The notes below the pieces were generated by a model. That model did not search any database. It was not told the DNA's origin and saw nothing but the letters and a program-made list of their open reading frames with translations. A program made the translations under genes and the position numbers. Shown here one piece after another: positions 50,505-59,187 of a DNA stretch of 64,000 bases. Position 1 is the stretch's first letter. Each line of letters begins with the position of its first letter. The stretch covers positions 2,232,001 to 2,296,000 of the forward strand of contig NZ_JAFJMJ010000002.1 in the NCBI RefSeq assembly GCF_017309385.1. The letters run 5' to 3'. Source of the DNA: Amycolatopsis sp. 195334CR. Its GTDB lineage: Bacteria; Actinomycetota; Actinomycetes; Mycobacteriales; Pseudonocardiaceae.

Positions 50505-52331
50505 ATGGTGATGGAGTTCGAGGTGCTCGGCTCGGTGCGCCTGCGGGAGGCCGTGCCGACGGGGCGGCTTCGGCGCACCCTGCTCGGCGTGCTGCTGGCC
50601 AACGCGAACCGGGTGGTGCCGTCGAGCGTGCTGACCGACGCGATGTGGGGTGACCAGCGCGACGACCGCGTCGTGCGCAACCTCCACACCCACGTCCACC
50701 GGTTGCGCGGGGTGCTCGGCGAGCCGGGGCGGCTGCGCTCGGAACCCGAGGGCTACCTGCTCACGGTGTTGCCGGGCGAACTGGACGCCGAGCGGTTCGA
50801 GGCGCTGATCGAGGACGGGATCCGGACCAGCGCGCACGATCCGGGGCGCGGGGCCGAGCTGATCCGCAAGGGGCTGGCGATCTGGCGCGGTGCCCCGTTC
50901 GGCGGTCTCGACGTCCCGGTGCTCCACGACGAAGCCCGGCGGCTGGGGGAGCAGCGCCTGCTCGCCACGGAGGAGCTGTACACCGCGGAACTGGCCGCCG
51001 GCCGGCACACCGCGGTGATCACCGAGCTGACCGAGCTGGTCGCGCGCTACCCGCTGCGGGAACGGCTGCACGGCCTGCTGATGACCGCGCTCTACCGCGG
51101 TGGCCAGCAGGCGGGTGCCCTGGCCGCGTACCGGACGGCCAGGGCGGTGCTGGTCGAGGAACTCGGTCAGGAACCGGGACCGGAACTGCGGCAACTGGAA
51201 CGGCGGATCCTTACCGGGGAGCCGATCGAGACCGCGCGAGTCGTGGCTGTACCCGCCCAGCTTCCGCACGATGTGCGCGGGTTCGTCGGCCGGGAAGACC
51301 AACTCGCCGAACTGGACGAGCTGGAGCCGGGCGAGATCGTGGCGGTGGTCGGCGAAGGCGGGGTCGGCAAGACCGCGCTGGCCGTGCGATGGGCGCATCG
51401 CGCGCGGGAGCGGTTCCCGGACGGGCAGTTGTATGTGGACCTGCGCGGTTATGGCCCGGAAGAACCGGTGCCGCCGGGTGACGTGCTGGCCGCCTTCCTG
51501 CGCGAACTCGGCTTGGACAACGCGGCGATTCCTGACGACGTGAGCGAGCGCGCGGCGCGATTGCGCTCCCTCGTCGACGGCAGGCGCCTGCTCATCGTGC
51601 TGGACAACGCGCGCACGGTGGAGCAGGTCCGGCCGTTGCTGCCCGGTGGTTCGTCCTGCGCGGTGCTGGTGACCAGCCGCGACGCGCTGGCCGGGTTGGT
51701 CGCTCGTGAAGGGGCGCACCGGATCCGGCTTGGCCACCTGTCGCACGACGAGGCGGTCGCACTGCTCCGGGAACTGGTGGGGCCACGGATCGAAGAAGTG
51801 GTTCCCGCGCTGACCGAGTGCTGCGCCCGGCTGCCGCTGGCCCTGCGCCTCGCGGCCGAGACGATCAACGCGCGGCCCGGCTGGGACCTCGACGATCTGC
51901 TCACCGAGCTCACCACGGCCCCGCTGGACGTGCTCGACGCCGGTGGTGACGAGGAAACCGGTCTGCGCGCGGTGTTTTCGTGGTCGTACCGGTGTCTTCC
52001 GCCCGAGGCCCGCCGGTTGTTCCGGGTGTTCGGCCTGCGTCGGAGCCGCGAGGTGGAACTGCATGCGCTGGCGGGAGCCGGGTACCGGGCCACCAGGTCG
52101 CTGTTCGACGCGTTGCTGCGCGCGCACCTCGTCGAGGAGGTGGCGCCGGGCCGATACCGGCTGCACGAGCTGCTTTTCGCCTACGCCAAGGATCTCGTCG
52201 AAGCCACGGACGAGCGTGCGGCACCGGGCCGGTTGATCGACCGGCACCCCACGGCCGAGGTGCTCCCGCTGGCGCGGACCGCGGCGATCCGGCGGCGGGA
52301 GAAGACGCGAACGCGGGCCAGACTCGCCTGA
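50505..52331 (+). CDS. AfsR/SARP-type pathway activator
   Basis: The 608-residue protein begins with an OmpR-like SARP DNA-binding domain (EFEVLGSVRLRE to about residue 90), then a bacterial transcriptional activation domain (about 95-240, ending QEPGPELRQLERRIL) and an NB-ARC ATPase domain (P-loop VVGEGGVGKTALA near 285; LLIVLDNA). The tetratricopeptide region of full-length AfsR is absent. Starts at 50505 or 50511 fit the GGGGGG at 50497-50502. SARPs activate specialised-metabolite operons by binding heptamer direct repeats overlapping the -35 region. It is the best candidate activator of the NRPS operon, though the terpene genes are also near. Confidence 0.93.
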   Translation: MVMEFEVLGSVRLREAVPTGRLRRTLLGVLLANANRVVPSSVLTDAMWGDQRDDRVVRNLHTHVHRLRGVLGEPGRLRSEPEGYLLTVLPGELDAERFEALIEDGIRTSAHDPGRGAELIRKGLAIWRGAPFGGLDVPVLHDEARRLGEQRLLATEELYTAELAAGRHTAVITELTELVARYPLRERLHGLLMTALYRGGQQAGALAAYRTARAVLVEELGQEPGPELRQLERRILTGEPIETARVVAVPAQLPHDVRGFVGREDQLAELDELEPGEIVAVVGEGGVGKTALAVRWAHRARERFPDGQLYVDLRGYGPEEPVPPGDVLAAFLRELGLDNAAIPDDVSERAARLRSLVDGRRLLIVLDNARTVEQVRPLLPGGSSCAVLVTSRDALAGLVAREGAHRIRLGHLSHDEAVALLRELVGPRIEEVVPALTECCARLPLALRLAAETINARPGWDLDDLLTELTTAPLDVLDAGGDEETGLRAVFSWSYRCLPPEARRLFRVFGLRRSREVELHALAGAGYRATRSLFDALLRAHLVEEVAPGRYRLHELLFAYAKDLVEATDERAAPGRLIDRHPTAEVLPLARTAAIRRREKTRTRARLA

Positions 52332-52399
52332 CGAGCGCCGGGAGGGGTCCCCGCGCCTTGGTGCACCATCCCCGCCGAGTGGAACGGCGAGGAGGACGC

Positions 52400-52804
52400 A
52401 TGCCCAGCGTGGAGGAGATTCGTGCGCGACGGCCGCTGGAGGCGACGGTGGCCCGGTGGTTCGGGATCGGCGCGGCGGTGGTGTGGGTGCCGGTCATCGG
52501 CTACCTGTGGCTGCAACTGGCGGTGATCGGCCTGTTCTTCTACCTCTTCGGCGCGTTCGGCGTCGCGAAGGGACGGCAGGCGGGCCGGATCATGTCCACG
52601 ATCGGGCTGGCGGTGACCTGGTTCCCGCTGCTGCCGTACTGCTGGCTCGGGTTCTCGGATCCCGGCCCGTTCAGCACCATCTACGCCGTGCTGGACATCG
52701 TGGCCGTGGTGATTTCCGGGTTCAGCCTGACGCTGATGTACCACCCCGCGTCGAACCGGTACATCCACCTGGTGACCGTGGCGCGGCGGGCGGAGCTGCG
52801 ATGA
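52400..52804 (+). CDS. Small integral membrane protein of unknown function
   Basis: The 134-residue protein (ATG after GAGGAGG) has three or four hydrophobic segments: about 25-48, 50-62, 70-88 and 97-120, with little in between. I do not recognise the family. It is 68 bases downstream of the SARP gene and could be co-transcribed. No catalytic motif is visible. Confidence 0.75.
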   Translation: MPSVEEIRARRPLEATVARWFGIGAAVVWVPVIGYLWLQLAVIGLFFYLFGAFGVAKGRQAGRIMSTIGLAVTWFPLLPYCWLGFSDPGPFSTIYAVLDIVAVVISGFSLTLMYHPASNRYIHLVTVARRAELR

Positions 52805-52876
52805 GACCGTGAAGCAAGCCCCGGGAAAGAACGATCCGGCACCGTCCCGGATTCGGACGTTCTCAGGGGAGGGACC

Positions 52877-54556
52877 ATGAAAAAGCGGAGCTTGGTCGCG
52901 GGATTGGTGATGGCGCTGCCGGTGGCGCTGGGGGTCGGTGTGGCGGACAGCGCGCCGTCCGCCGCGCCGGCCGCCGGTTGCGCGGCCGAGGGCGCGGTGT
53001 TCAACCAGCCGCACCGGCCGGGCGATGACGAGAAGATCCACCGCCAGATCGTCTGCCTGGTCGACGGCACGGAATCCGGCGCGGAGATCCGGGTGGCGTC
53101 CTATCACTTCGCGCACGAGGCCATCAAGAACGCGCTGCTGGCGGCGTACGGTCGTGGTGTCAAGGTGAAGGTCGTGGTGGACCGGGCGGTGCCCGTCGAT
53201 TCCCATGACGCGCCGGTCTACGGTGAACTGCGGGACAAGATCAAGAGCGACTTCTCCCAGGACTCGTGGGTCAACCACTGCTACGGCGTGGGCCCGGTGA
53301 CCGACGAGGCGGACCGCGCCTGCCTCGGCAACGCGAAGATGCACAACAAGCTGCTGTTGTTCTCGCGGACGCACGGGGTGGACAACGTCTCGTTCCTCAC
53401 CTCGTCGAACCTCGAGGACAACAAGGTGCCGGGCAACTCCGGCACCGACATGTGGAACAGCGGCTACACCGCGACGGATTCGGCGTTGTACGGGCACTTC
53501 TCCCGCTACTTCGACGACCTCTCCGGGGTGGAGGGCGGCAAGTGGACGGACCCGGCGGACCCCGGCTACTACCGGACCGCCGCACTGCCCAAGACGTACG
53601 GGAAGTACACCGTGTACCACTCCCCGCGCCAGGAGGGGAGCACCGCGCTGGACATCCTGTCCCAAGTGGACTGCGCGGACGGCACGAAGGTGCGTGCCGC
53701 GATGTGGAACATCAGCGGGGACGAGGACGGCGATCCGGGGTCGAGGATCGCCCAGCGGCTGGTCGAACTGGACAACCAGGGCTGCGAGGTGGACGTCGTC
53801 GCCGACGTGATCTCGAACGAGCCGGCCGGGCCGTTGCGCGACCTGCTGGCCGGCGGGCCGGAGGTGCGGGAGTTCTACAGCGGGCAACCGCACGGCGTGC
53901 ACGAGAAGAACCTGCTGATCGATGGCGGGTTCGCCGGGAAGTCGAAGCAGAAGGTGGTCTTCACCGGGAGCTACAACTTCACCTACCGGTCGGTGCGGGT
54001 GAACGACGAAACCTGGCTGCGGGTCGACGATCCGGCCGTGCACGACAGCTTCCTGGCGAACTTCACCGAGGTCCGGAACGCCGCGCACACCTGCTGGCAG
54101 AGCGCCGAGGCCGACGGCTGCGGTGGTGGCCGGGTGATCGACCCGAACCCGACCGGCTCGCTGAACTGCCACCAGACGGCCGACAAGTACCTCGGCGCGG
54201 GCGCCCTGTACCTCTACGGCGAGGACAAGTGCGCGGGAGGGCACGACGCCAAGGACACCAGCGGCGGCGACCGGGACCACGGTGACGGCGAAGGTCAGGT
54301 GAAGAACTACGACAACCAGGTGAACTCGCTGGTCAACACCACCGCGAAGCACGTCAAGTTCTTCAACTACCCGAACTACAACGAGGGGCACCCGGAGGGC
54401 CGCACCTTCTGCGTGCGGCCCGGCCAGTGGGTGAACAGCCTCCTCCCGTACGGTGACAACCAGGGCAGCTGGGAGAACAGCATCAGCTCGCACAAGCTGG
54501 TCGAACCCGCCGAATGCACCCGCTGGCTCGGCGGCTACCACGAGCCGAACCGTTAA
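52877..54556 (+). CDS. Secreted PLD-fold phosphodiesterase fused to a crystallin-like (I36) domain
   Basis: The 559-residue protein has a Sec signal peptide (MKKRSLVAGLVMALPVALG, Ala-rich cleavage region near 30) and two PLD-like halves. The second has a full HKD motif (HEKNLLID: His342, Lys344, Asp349); the first has His156 and Lys158 (MHNKLLLFS) but Ser where the Asp should be. The last 150 residues, from about ALYLYGEDKC, resemble the beta/gamma-crystallin-like peptidase-inhibitor I36 domain. It acts outside the cell, perhaps as a phospholipase or nuclease. It converges with the metalloprotease gene and overlaps it by four bases. The substrate is unknown. Confidence 0.85.
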   Translation: MKKRSLVAGLVMALPVALGVGVADSAPSAAPAAGCAAEGAVFNQPHRPGDDEKIHRQIVCLVDGTESGAEIRVASYHFAHEAIKNALLAAYGRGVKVKVVVDRAVPVDSHDAPVYGELRDKIKSDFSQDSWVNHCYGVGPVTDEADRACLGNAKMHNKLLLFSRTHGVDNVSFLTSSNLEDNKVPGNSGTDMWNSGYTATDSALYGHFSRYFDDLSGVEGGKWTDPADPGYYRTAALPKTYGKYTVYHSPRQEGSTALDILSQVDCADGTKVRAAMWNISGDEDGDPGSRIAQRLVELDNQGCEVDVVADVISNEPAGPLRDLLAGGPEVREFYSGQPHGVHEKNLLIDGGFAGKSKQKVVFTGSYNFTYRSVRVNDETWLRVDDPAVHDSFLANFTEVRNAAHTCWQSAEADGCGGGRVIDPNPTGSLNCHQTADKYLGAGALYLYGEDKCAGGHDAKDTSGGDRDHGDGEGQVKNYDNQVNSLVNTTAKHVKFFNYPNYNEGHPEGRTFCVRPGQWVNSLLPYGDNQGSWENSISSHKLVEPAECTRWLGGYHEPNR

Positions 54557-56718
54557 GCACCACCTGGCTGGGTGACGCCGTTGACCTTCAGCGTGTACGG
54601 CGCGTACTGCTGCACCCGCTCCGTCGGCTCGTCGTACGAGATGATGGCGACGACCTGAGGGAACAGCGTGAACGGCAGCAGCTGGTACCGGTTCAAGCCG
54701 AAACTGTCCCGCCCGTCGAACTCGGCGTGCAGGGCGACCGCGCGCCGCTCGTCGTAGCCGATGAGGCGGACGTTCCAGTTGTGCACCTCGATCGGCGCGG
54801 CTTCGGTCGGGGAGTCGAAGGCGTCCAAAGTGGAGCCATCACTGAGGGGAGCGCCGCCGAGGGTGACGTCGTCGACCTTCAGGCCGCCTTCGTTGGTCCC
54901 GCCGTCGCTGATGTAGCGGAAGCCGAGCAGGACCGACTGGCCCGCGTAGGCCGTCAGGTCGAACGAGTGCGGTTCGAAGCCGTTCGTCGTGCCGTTCAGG
55001 CCGGGGCCGAGCGGCGCGGCGACGGTCTTGTCCCCGCCGACGGCGGCATAGGTCTTGCCGCCATCGGTGGAGACGACGACGTAGGCGTGGTCGAAGCCGA
55101 ACTCGGCGCCGTACTTCGCGAGCAGGCGGAGCGTCGGATCGGCGGTGGGCACGGTCACCGGCGTGACCGCGGCCGAATCGAGGTTGTAGTCGTTGCCGGA
55201 CCAGAGCACCGGGTCACCGGGGCGGTCGGGATCATCGGTGACCACCGTCCACTGGAGCGGGATCGACGGCAGGGCGGCGGCCCCGGTGAACTGCAGCGAC
55301 CGCAGGTCACGTCCACTGAGGACGGTGCCGTCGGCCTTCTTCAGCAGGGTGTAGTCCGCGCCGTTCGGGGCCGCGCCGGGGTTGTCGTTGACGTCGGCGT
55401 TGCCGAAGTTGACCGTGGAGCGCAGGCTCGCGGTGGTCACCCGGTGCTTCGGCACCCCGAGCGTGAACCCGTGCGGGGACTCGCCGACGACCTTGTCCAG
55501 CAGGGTCGAGGTCTGGAAGTCGTGGAGCACCCGGTACAGCCCGGGCCCGCCCTCGGCGGCGAGTGCCGCGCCCACCGCGGGCAGCCCCTGCGCGGTGCCG
55601 TCGCGGTGCATGCGCGAGATGAGGTCGACACCGTAATGGTCGTACAGGTACATCAGGAACGAGAACGCGTGACCGATGTCGGACGGCGGTTTGCCCTCGC
55701 CCCAGAGATTCAAGGAATTTTCCGGCCCGCCGCAATCCCGGACGTTGTTGTACGGCGTCTGCACGTTCCCGAAACCCTGGTAGCAGTTGATGCGGAAATC
55801 GGCGCGGGGCTCGAACACCGTCGCCTTCGTGTTCACGTAACCGGTGTACGCCTCGGTGAACAGGGAAATGCCTTCTTCGAGCCAGATCGCCTCGAACGGA
55901 TCGGTGTAGTAGGTGAGCGCGTGCTGCCATTCGTGGGCGATGTTGGCTTCGTACAACCGGGTCCGCGCGGGACGGCTGGTGCACGGGTCGGCGGTCGGTT
56001 CGTGCGGCGGACTCGCGCCCGAGCGGTGCGCCCAGTCGAAGATGTCCACGCTGATCACGTTCCGGTCGAGCAGTTCGGTGTACTGGCGGGAGAAGAACCC
56101 GGTGACCCCACCGGCCGGGAGCGCCTGGAGGTCGTAGTAGTTGAGGTCGCGGATGTTGTCGACCAGAAGCACGGTCTTGGTGCCGTCCCCGGTGTAGTCG
56201 CCGCCGTTGCCGTTCGCGTCCGGCTGCAGCAGGGCATTGGTGCCGTCCCGGGAGGGCGGCGTGCTGAAGATCGCGTCCTCCTTCGGCCGGATGTTGCCGT
56301 CGAACTCGGTGATCAGGGCGCTCACCTGGGCATCGGTGAGTTGCGTGACCGACGGGTCGGCCTGGCGGCAGTCGCCGGCCGGGAAGGCGACGTCGTTGGC
56401 CACCCACACCTCGATCGAGGTGCCGACCCCGCGCAGCGTGTAGTCCTTGCGGTAGATGCCGCCCTTGAAGTCGTCGAGGCCGAGCCATTGGCGGACGGTG
56501 CCGGGGGAGGGGGTCGCCGCGGCCGCGCGCCGGGTGTTTTCTTTTGGCTCGTATTTGTTCGGAATGGCGATTTCCTGGCCGTCGACCGGGAATGTCGCAC
56601 GGCTCAGATCACGCGATTCGGCGGGCGCCTGCGGCGCCGCCGCGGCCGGGGGAACTTGGACAGTTGTGGCGCCCAGGAGGAAAATTGCCAGCACCGGGAA
56701 AAACCGTCTTCTCGCCAT
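54553..56718 (-). CDS. Secreted zinc metalloprotease (HEWQH, M6/M30-like)
   Basis: The 721-residue protein has a Sec signal peptide (MARRRFFPVLAIFLLGATT, AAAA-AP cleavage region near 28) and the zinc motif HEWQH (262-266) followed by WLEEGISLF, supplying the third zinc ligand near 282. The C-terminal half holds a beta-sandwich region with FDHAYVVVSTDGGKTY and SVLLGFRYISDGG, as in immune-inhibitor-A-like proteases. It is probably an exoprotease with no direct link to either cluster. The family placement between M6 and M30 is uncertain. Confidence 0.85.
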   Translation of the reverse strand: MARRRFFPVLAIFLLGATTVQVPPAAAAPQAPAESRDLSRATFPVDGQEIAIPNKYEPKENTRRAAAATPSPGTVRQWLGLDDFKGGIYRKDYTLRGVGTSIEVWVANDVAFPAGDCRQADPSVTQLTDAQVSALITEFDGNIRPKEDAIFSTPPSRDGTNALLQPDANGNGGDYTGDGTKTVLLVDNIRDLNYYDLQALPAGGVTGFFSRQYTELLDRNVISVDIFDWAHRSGASPPHEPTADPCTSRPARTRLYEANIAHEWQHALTYYTDPFEAIWLEEGISLFTEAYTGYVNTKATVFEPRADFRINCYQGFGNVQTPYNNVRDCGGPENSLNLWGEGKPPSDIGHAFSFLMYLYDHYGVDLISRMHRDGTAQGLPAVGAALAAEGGPGLYRVLHDFQTSTLLDKVVGESPHGFTLGVPKHRVTTASLRSTVNFGNADVNDNPGAAPNGADYTLLKKADGTVLSGRDLRSLQFTGAAALPSIPLQWTVVTDDPDRPGDPVLWSGNDYNLDSAAVTPVTVPTADPTLRLLAKYGAEFGFDHAYVVVSTDGGKTYAAVGGDKTVAAPLGPGLNGTTNGFEPHSFDLTAYAGQSVLLGFRYISDGGTNEGGLKVDDVTLGGAPLSDGSTLDAFDSPTEAAPIEVHNWNVRLIGYDERRAVALHAEFDGRDSFGLNRYQLLPFTLFPQVVAIISYDEPTERVQQYAPYTLKVNGVTQPGGA

Positions 56719-56811
56719 GGCGGAAAAATCTAGCAGGGCGCTCCCGGCTCGAATTGATTTCTTCGATCAGGTGGAAGACGTGGCTTTTTCTGACGACCCG
56801 GTAAGCGTTCC

Positions 56812-57735
56812 TTATCGATCGGCGGTGCGGCGGAACTCGCTGGGGTTGGCGCCGCGGACGCGTTTGAACGCTGCGCTGAAACCGAACGGGTCGGCGTACC
56901 CGACGGTGCGGGCGACGTCGGCGATGGTGGCGCTGTCCCGGCCGAGGAGCAGGTCCGCGGCCAGCGTCATCCGCCAGTGGGTGAGGTAGGTCAGCGGTGG
57001 TTCACCGACCAGGTCGGCGAACCGCTTGGCCAGCGTCGACCGCGAGACCCGGGTCCGTTCGGCGAGCGTGGCCACCGTCCACGGCGCGGCCGGCTCGGAG
57101 TGCAGCAGGCGCAGCGCGTGGCTGACCACCGGATCGCGCTGGGCGGCCCACCAGGCCGGGGGTTCGCCGCCGGGCCGGTCGAACCAGGACCGCAGCGTGC
57201 AGACGAGGAGCCAGTCCAGCAGCCGGTCGAGCACCGCCTGCTGACCGGGCGCGTCCACGGCGACCTCGGCGGCGAGGTGGTCCAGCACCGGGTCGTCGCC
57301 CTCCCCGCCGTCGACCCGGAGCACGACGGGCAACGCGTCGAGGAGCCGCTGGCTGATCTCGCCGCGCACGGGGTACGCGCCAACGATCAGGGTCGTCGGG
57401 CCGGGACCGTCGTCGTGCCAGCCGAGGCGGTACCGCGTGCCGCCCTGCTCGGGCGTCGCGCAGTCCTCGCCGCATTCGATCGGCTCGGCGCTGGTGCCGG
57501 GCTCGTCGACGAAGGTGAACGTGCCGGGCCCGCGCACGATGATCGTCTCGCGGGCGCGCAACGGCTCGGCCGGGCCGTGCTCGGGCACGATCCAGCCCCC
57601 GCCGGTGACCACGGTGCACAGGGTCAGCGGCGCGCCGTCGACGAAGCGCAGTGCCCAGGGCGGCATCAGGGTCGAGCTGCCGAACAGCGAGCCGTGGGCT
57701 CGCACGCCGCGGATCAGGTCGCTGAAGACGTCCAT
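56812..57735 (-). CDS. AraC-family transcriptional regulator with cupin sensor domain
   Basis: The 307-residue protein has an N-terminal cupin-type domain (about residues 1-190, with GWIVPEHGP and VRGPGTFTFVDEPG) and a C-terminal double HTH (WTVATLAERTRVSRSTLAKRF near 220-245; IADVARTVGYADPFGFSAAF near 268-290). It matches the cupin_6/AraC group that commonly controls an adjacent enzyme gene. It is divergent, across 82 bp, from the flavoprotein gene at 57818, which is the likely target. Confidence 0.9.
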   Translation of the reverse strand: MDVFSDLIRGVRAHGSLFGSSTLMPPWALRFVDGAPLTLCTVVTGGGWIVPEHGPAEPLRARETIIVRGPGTFTFVDEPGTSAEPIECGEDCATPEQGGTRYRLGWHDDGPGPTTLIVGAYPVRGEISQRLLDALPVVLRVDGGEGDDPVLDHLAAEVAVDAPGQQAVLDRLLDWLLVCTLRSWFDRPGGEPPAWWAAQRDPVVSHALRLLHSEPAAPWTVATLAERTRVSRSTLAKRFADLVGEPPLTYLTHWRMTLAADLLLGRDSATIADVARTVGYADPFGFSAAFKRVRGANPSEFRRTADR

Positions 57736-57817
57736 GTACCCGAGGTTAGACGATCACACAGGCTATCCGGCTTCTCGCCTATGGGCACGTCCAAATCCAG
57801 CGGGTTAGATCGGTCCC

Positions 57818-58240
57818 ATGAGCACCACTTCGCTGACTGACCAGGACCTCGACTTCCTCCGCCGCCCGCTGCACGGGTTCCTCACCGTGGCCGAGGGACC
57901 GGTGCCGTCGCAGCCCCGGCCGGTGTGGTTCGAGGTCACCGACGAGGGCACGATCCAGCTGTTCACCGAGCCGGACGCGCTCAAGGTGCGGCGGCTGGGC
58001 CGCGACCCGCGCGCGTCGATCGTGGTCGCCGCGCCAGTCGGGGAGCGCGAGCGCTGGGTGTCCGTCGCGGGCCGCACCACGCTGGAGGCCGAGGGCGCGC
58101 ACGAACTGGCCGACCGCCTGGCCGCGCGGTACTGGGATCTCGACGACCCGGCGCGCGCCGAGGAGTTCGCCGGGATCCGGGCCATGGACCTGCTGCGCCT
58201 GGTGATCCACCCGGAACGCGTGGCCCGGTACCAGTTGTAG
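57818..58240 (+). CDS. PPOX-fold (pyridoxamine 5'-phosphate oxidase-like) flavin-binding protein
   Basis: A 140-residue split-barrel protein with the PPOX-class pattern: LRRPLHGFLTVAEG, QPRPVWFEVTDEGTIQLFT, then KVRRLGRDPRASIVVAAP and a VSVAGRTTLE strand. Members bind FMN or F420 and reduce small substrates; the substrate is not evident. It is followed after 10 bases by the WYL regulator gene, suggesting an operon. Confidence 0.85.
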   Translation: MSTTSLTDQDLDFLRRPLHGFLTVAEGPVPSQPRPVWFEVTDEGTIQLFTEPDALKVRRLGRDPRASIVVAAPVGERERWVSVAGRTTLEAEGAHELADRLAARYWDLDDPARAEEFAGIRAMDLLRLVIHPERVARYQL

Positions 58241-58250
58241 GCTGCCCGGG

Positions 58251-59183
58251 GTGAGCGGGCCGGGTGAGCGGATGCTGGAACTGTTGTCGCTGCTGCAAAG
58301 TGGGCGCGACTGGCCCGGCACCGAACTCGCCGAGCGCCTCGGCGCTTCGCCGCGCACCCTGCGGCGCGACCTCGACCGGCTGCGCGAACTGGGGTACCCG
58401 GTGCGGTCGGCCCGCGGGCCGGGCGGGAGCTACCGGCTGGTGGCCGGGCGGGCGCTGCCGCCGCTGATGTTCACCGACGACGAGGCCGTGGCCGCCGTGG
58501 TGGGGCTCCGGTTCGCCGCGCTGGCCACCGGTGACCCTGGCGCCGACGACGCGCTGCGCAAGCTGGAGCAGGCGCTGCCGAACCGCCTCCGCTACCGCAC
58601 CGAGGCGGTTTCGGTGGCCACGGAAGGCGCCTCGCGACCGACCTCCGCGGCGGATCCGACGGTCATCGCCGGCCTCGCGACCGCGGCGACGGCGCGGCAG
58701 CACGCGGAGTTCGACTACACCGCCCGCGACGGCGCCCGCTCACGGCGTCGCGTCGAGCCGTACCGCCAGGTGCTGCTGGGGCGCCGCTGGTACCTGCTGG
58801 GATTCGACCGCGACCGGTCGGCGTGGCGGACCTTCCGGCTCGACCGGATCACCGGCGTGCACGTGCCCGGCACCACGTTCCGCCCGCGCGAACTGCCCGC
58901 CGACGGCATGACCGCGTTCGGCGCCGACCGGGGCAGGGGAGCGGTGGTGCACTTCGACGCCCCGGTGGAGGCGGTGGCCGAGAACCTGCGTGCCGAAGCG
59001 GGCTCGCTGGTCGCGGTGGACGACGGGAAGTGCCGGTACGTCACCGGCACCGACGACTGGGCGTGGCTGGCGGTGGCGGTGGCCGCGGTCGGCGTGCCGT
59101 ACCGCATCGACGGGCCACCGGAGCTGATCGACGAAACCCGCCGGCTCGCGCACCGCGTCAGCCACGCCACGCCCGGTGTATAA
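58251..59183 (+). CDS. WYL-domain transcriptional regulator
   Basis: The 310-residue protein has an N-terminal HTH_11 (GTELAERLGASPRTLRRDL, then RELGYPVRSARGPGGSYRL) and a central WYL domain (RRRVEPYRQVLLGRRWYLLGFD). WYL regulators respond to nucleotide-type or single-stranded nucleic acid ligands in known cases. It starts with GTG at 58251; an in-frame ATG at 58272 is an alternative. It is convergent with the P450 gene, separated by four bases. Confidence 0.9.
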   Translation: MSGPGERMLELLSLLQSGRDWPGTELAERLGASPRTLRRDLDRLRELGYPVRSARGPGGSYRLVAGRALPPLMFTDDEAVAAVVGLRFAALATGDPGADDALRKLEQALPNRLRYRTEAVSVATEGASRPTSAADPTVIAGLATAATARQHAEFDYTARDGARSRRRVEPYRQVLLGRRWYLLGFDRDRSAWRTFRLDRITGVHVPGTTFRPRELPADGMTAFGADRGRGAVVHFDAPVEAVAENLRAEAGSLVAVDDGKCRYVTGTDDWAWLAVAVAAVGVPYRIDGPPELIDETRRLAHRVSHATPGV

Positions 59184-59187
59184 CGAC

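Noticed and set aside
51240..51260. A half-site resembling the shared palindrome (GTGGCTGTACCC)
   Set aside because: It is inside the SARP coding region, has only one arm, and is expected by chance.
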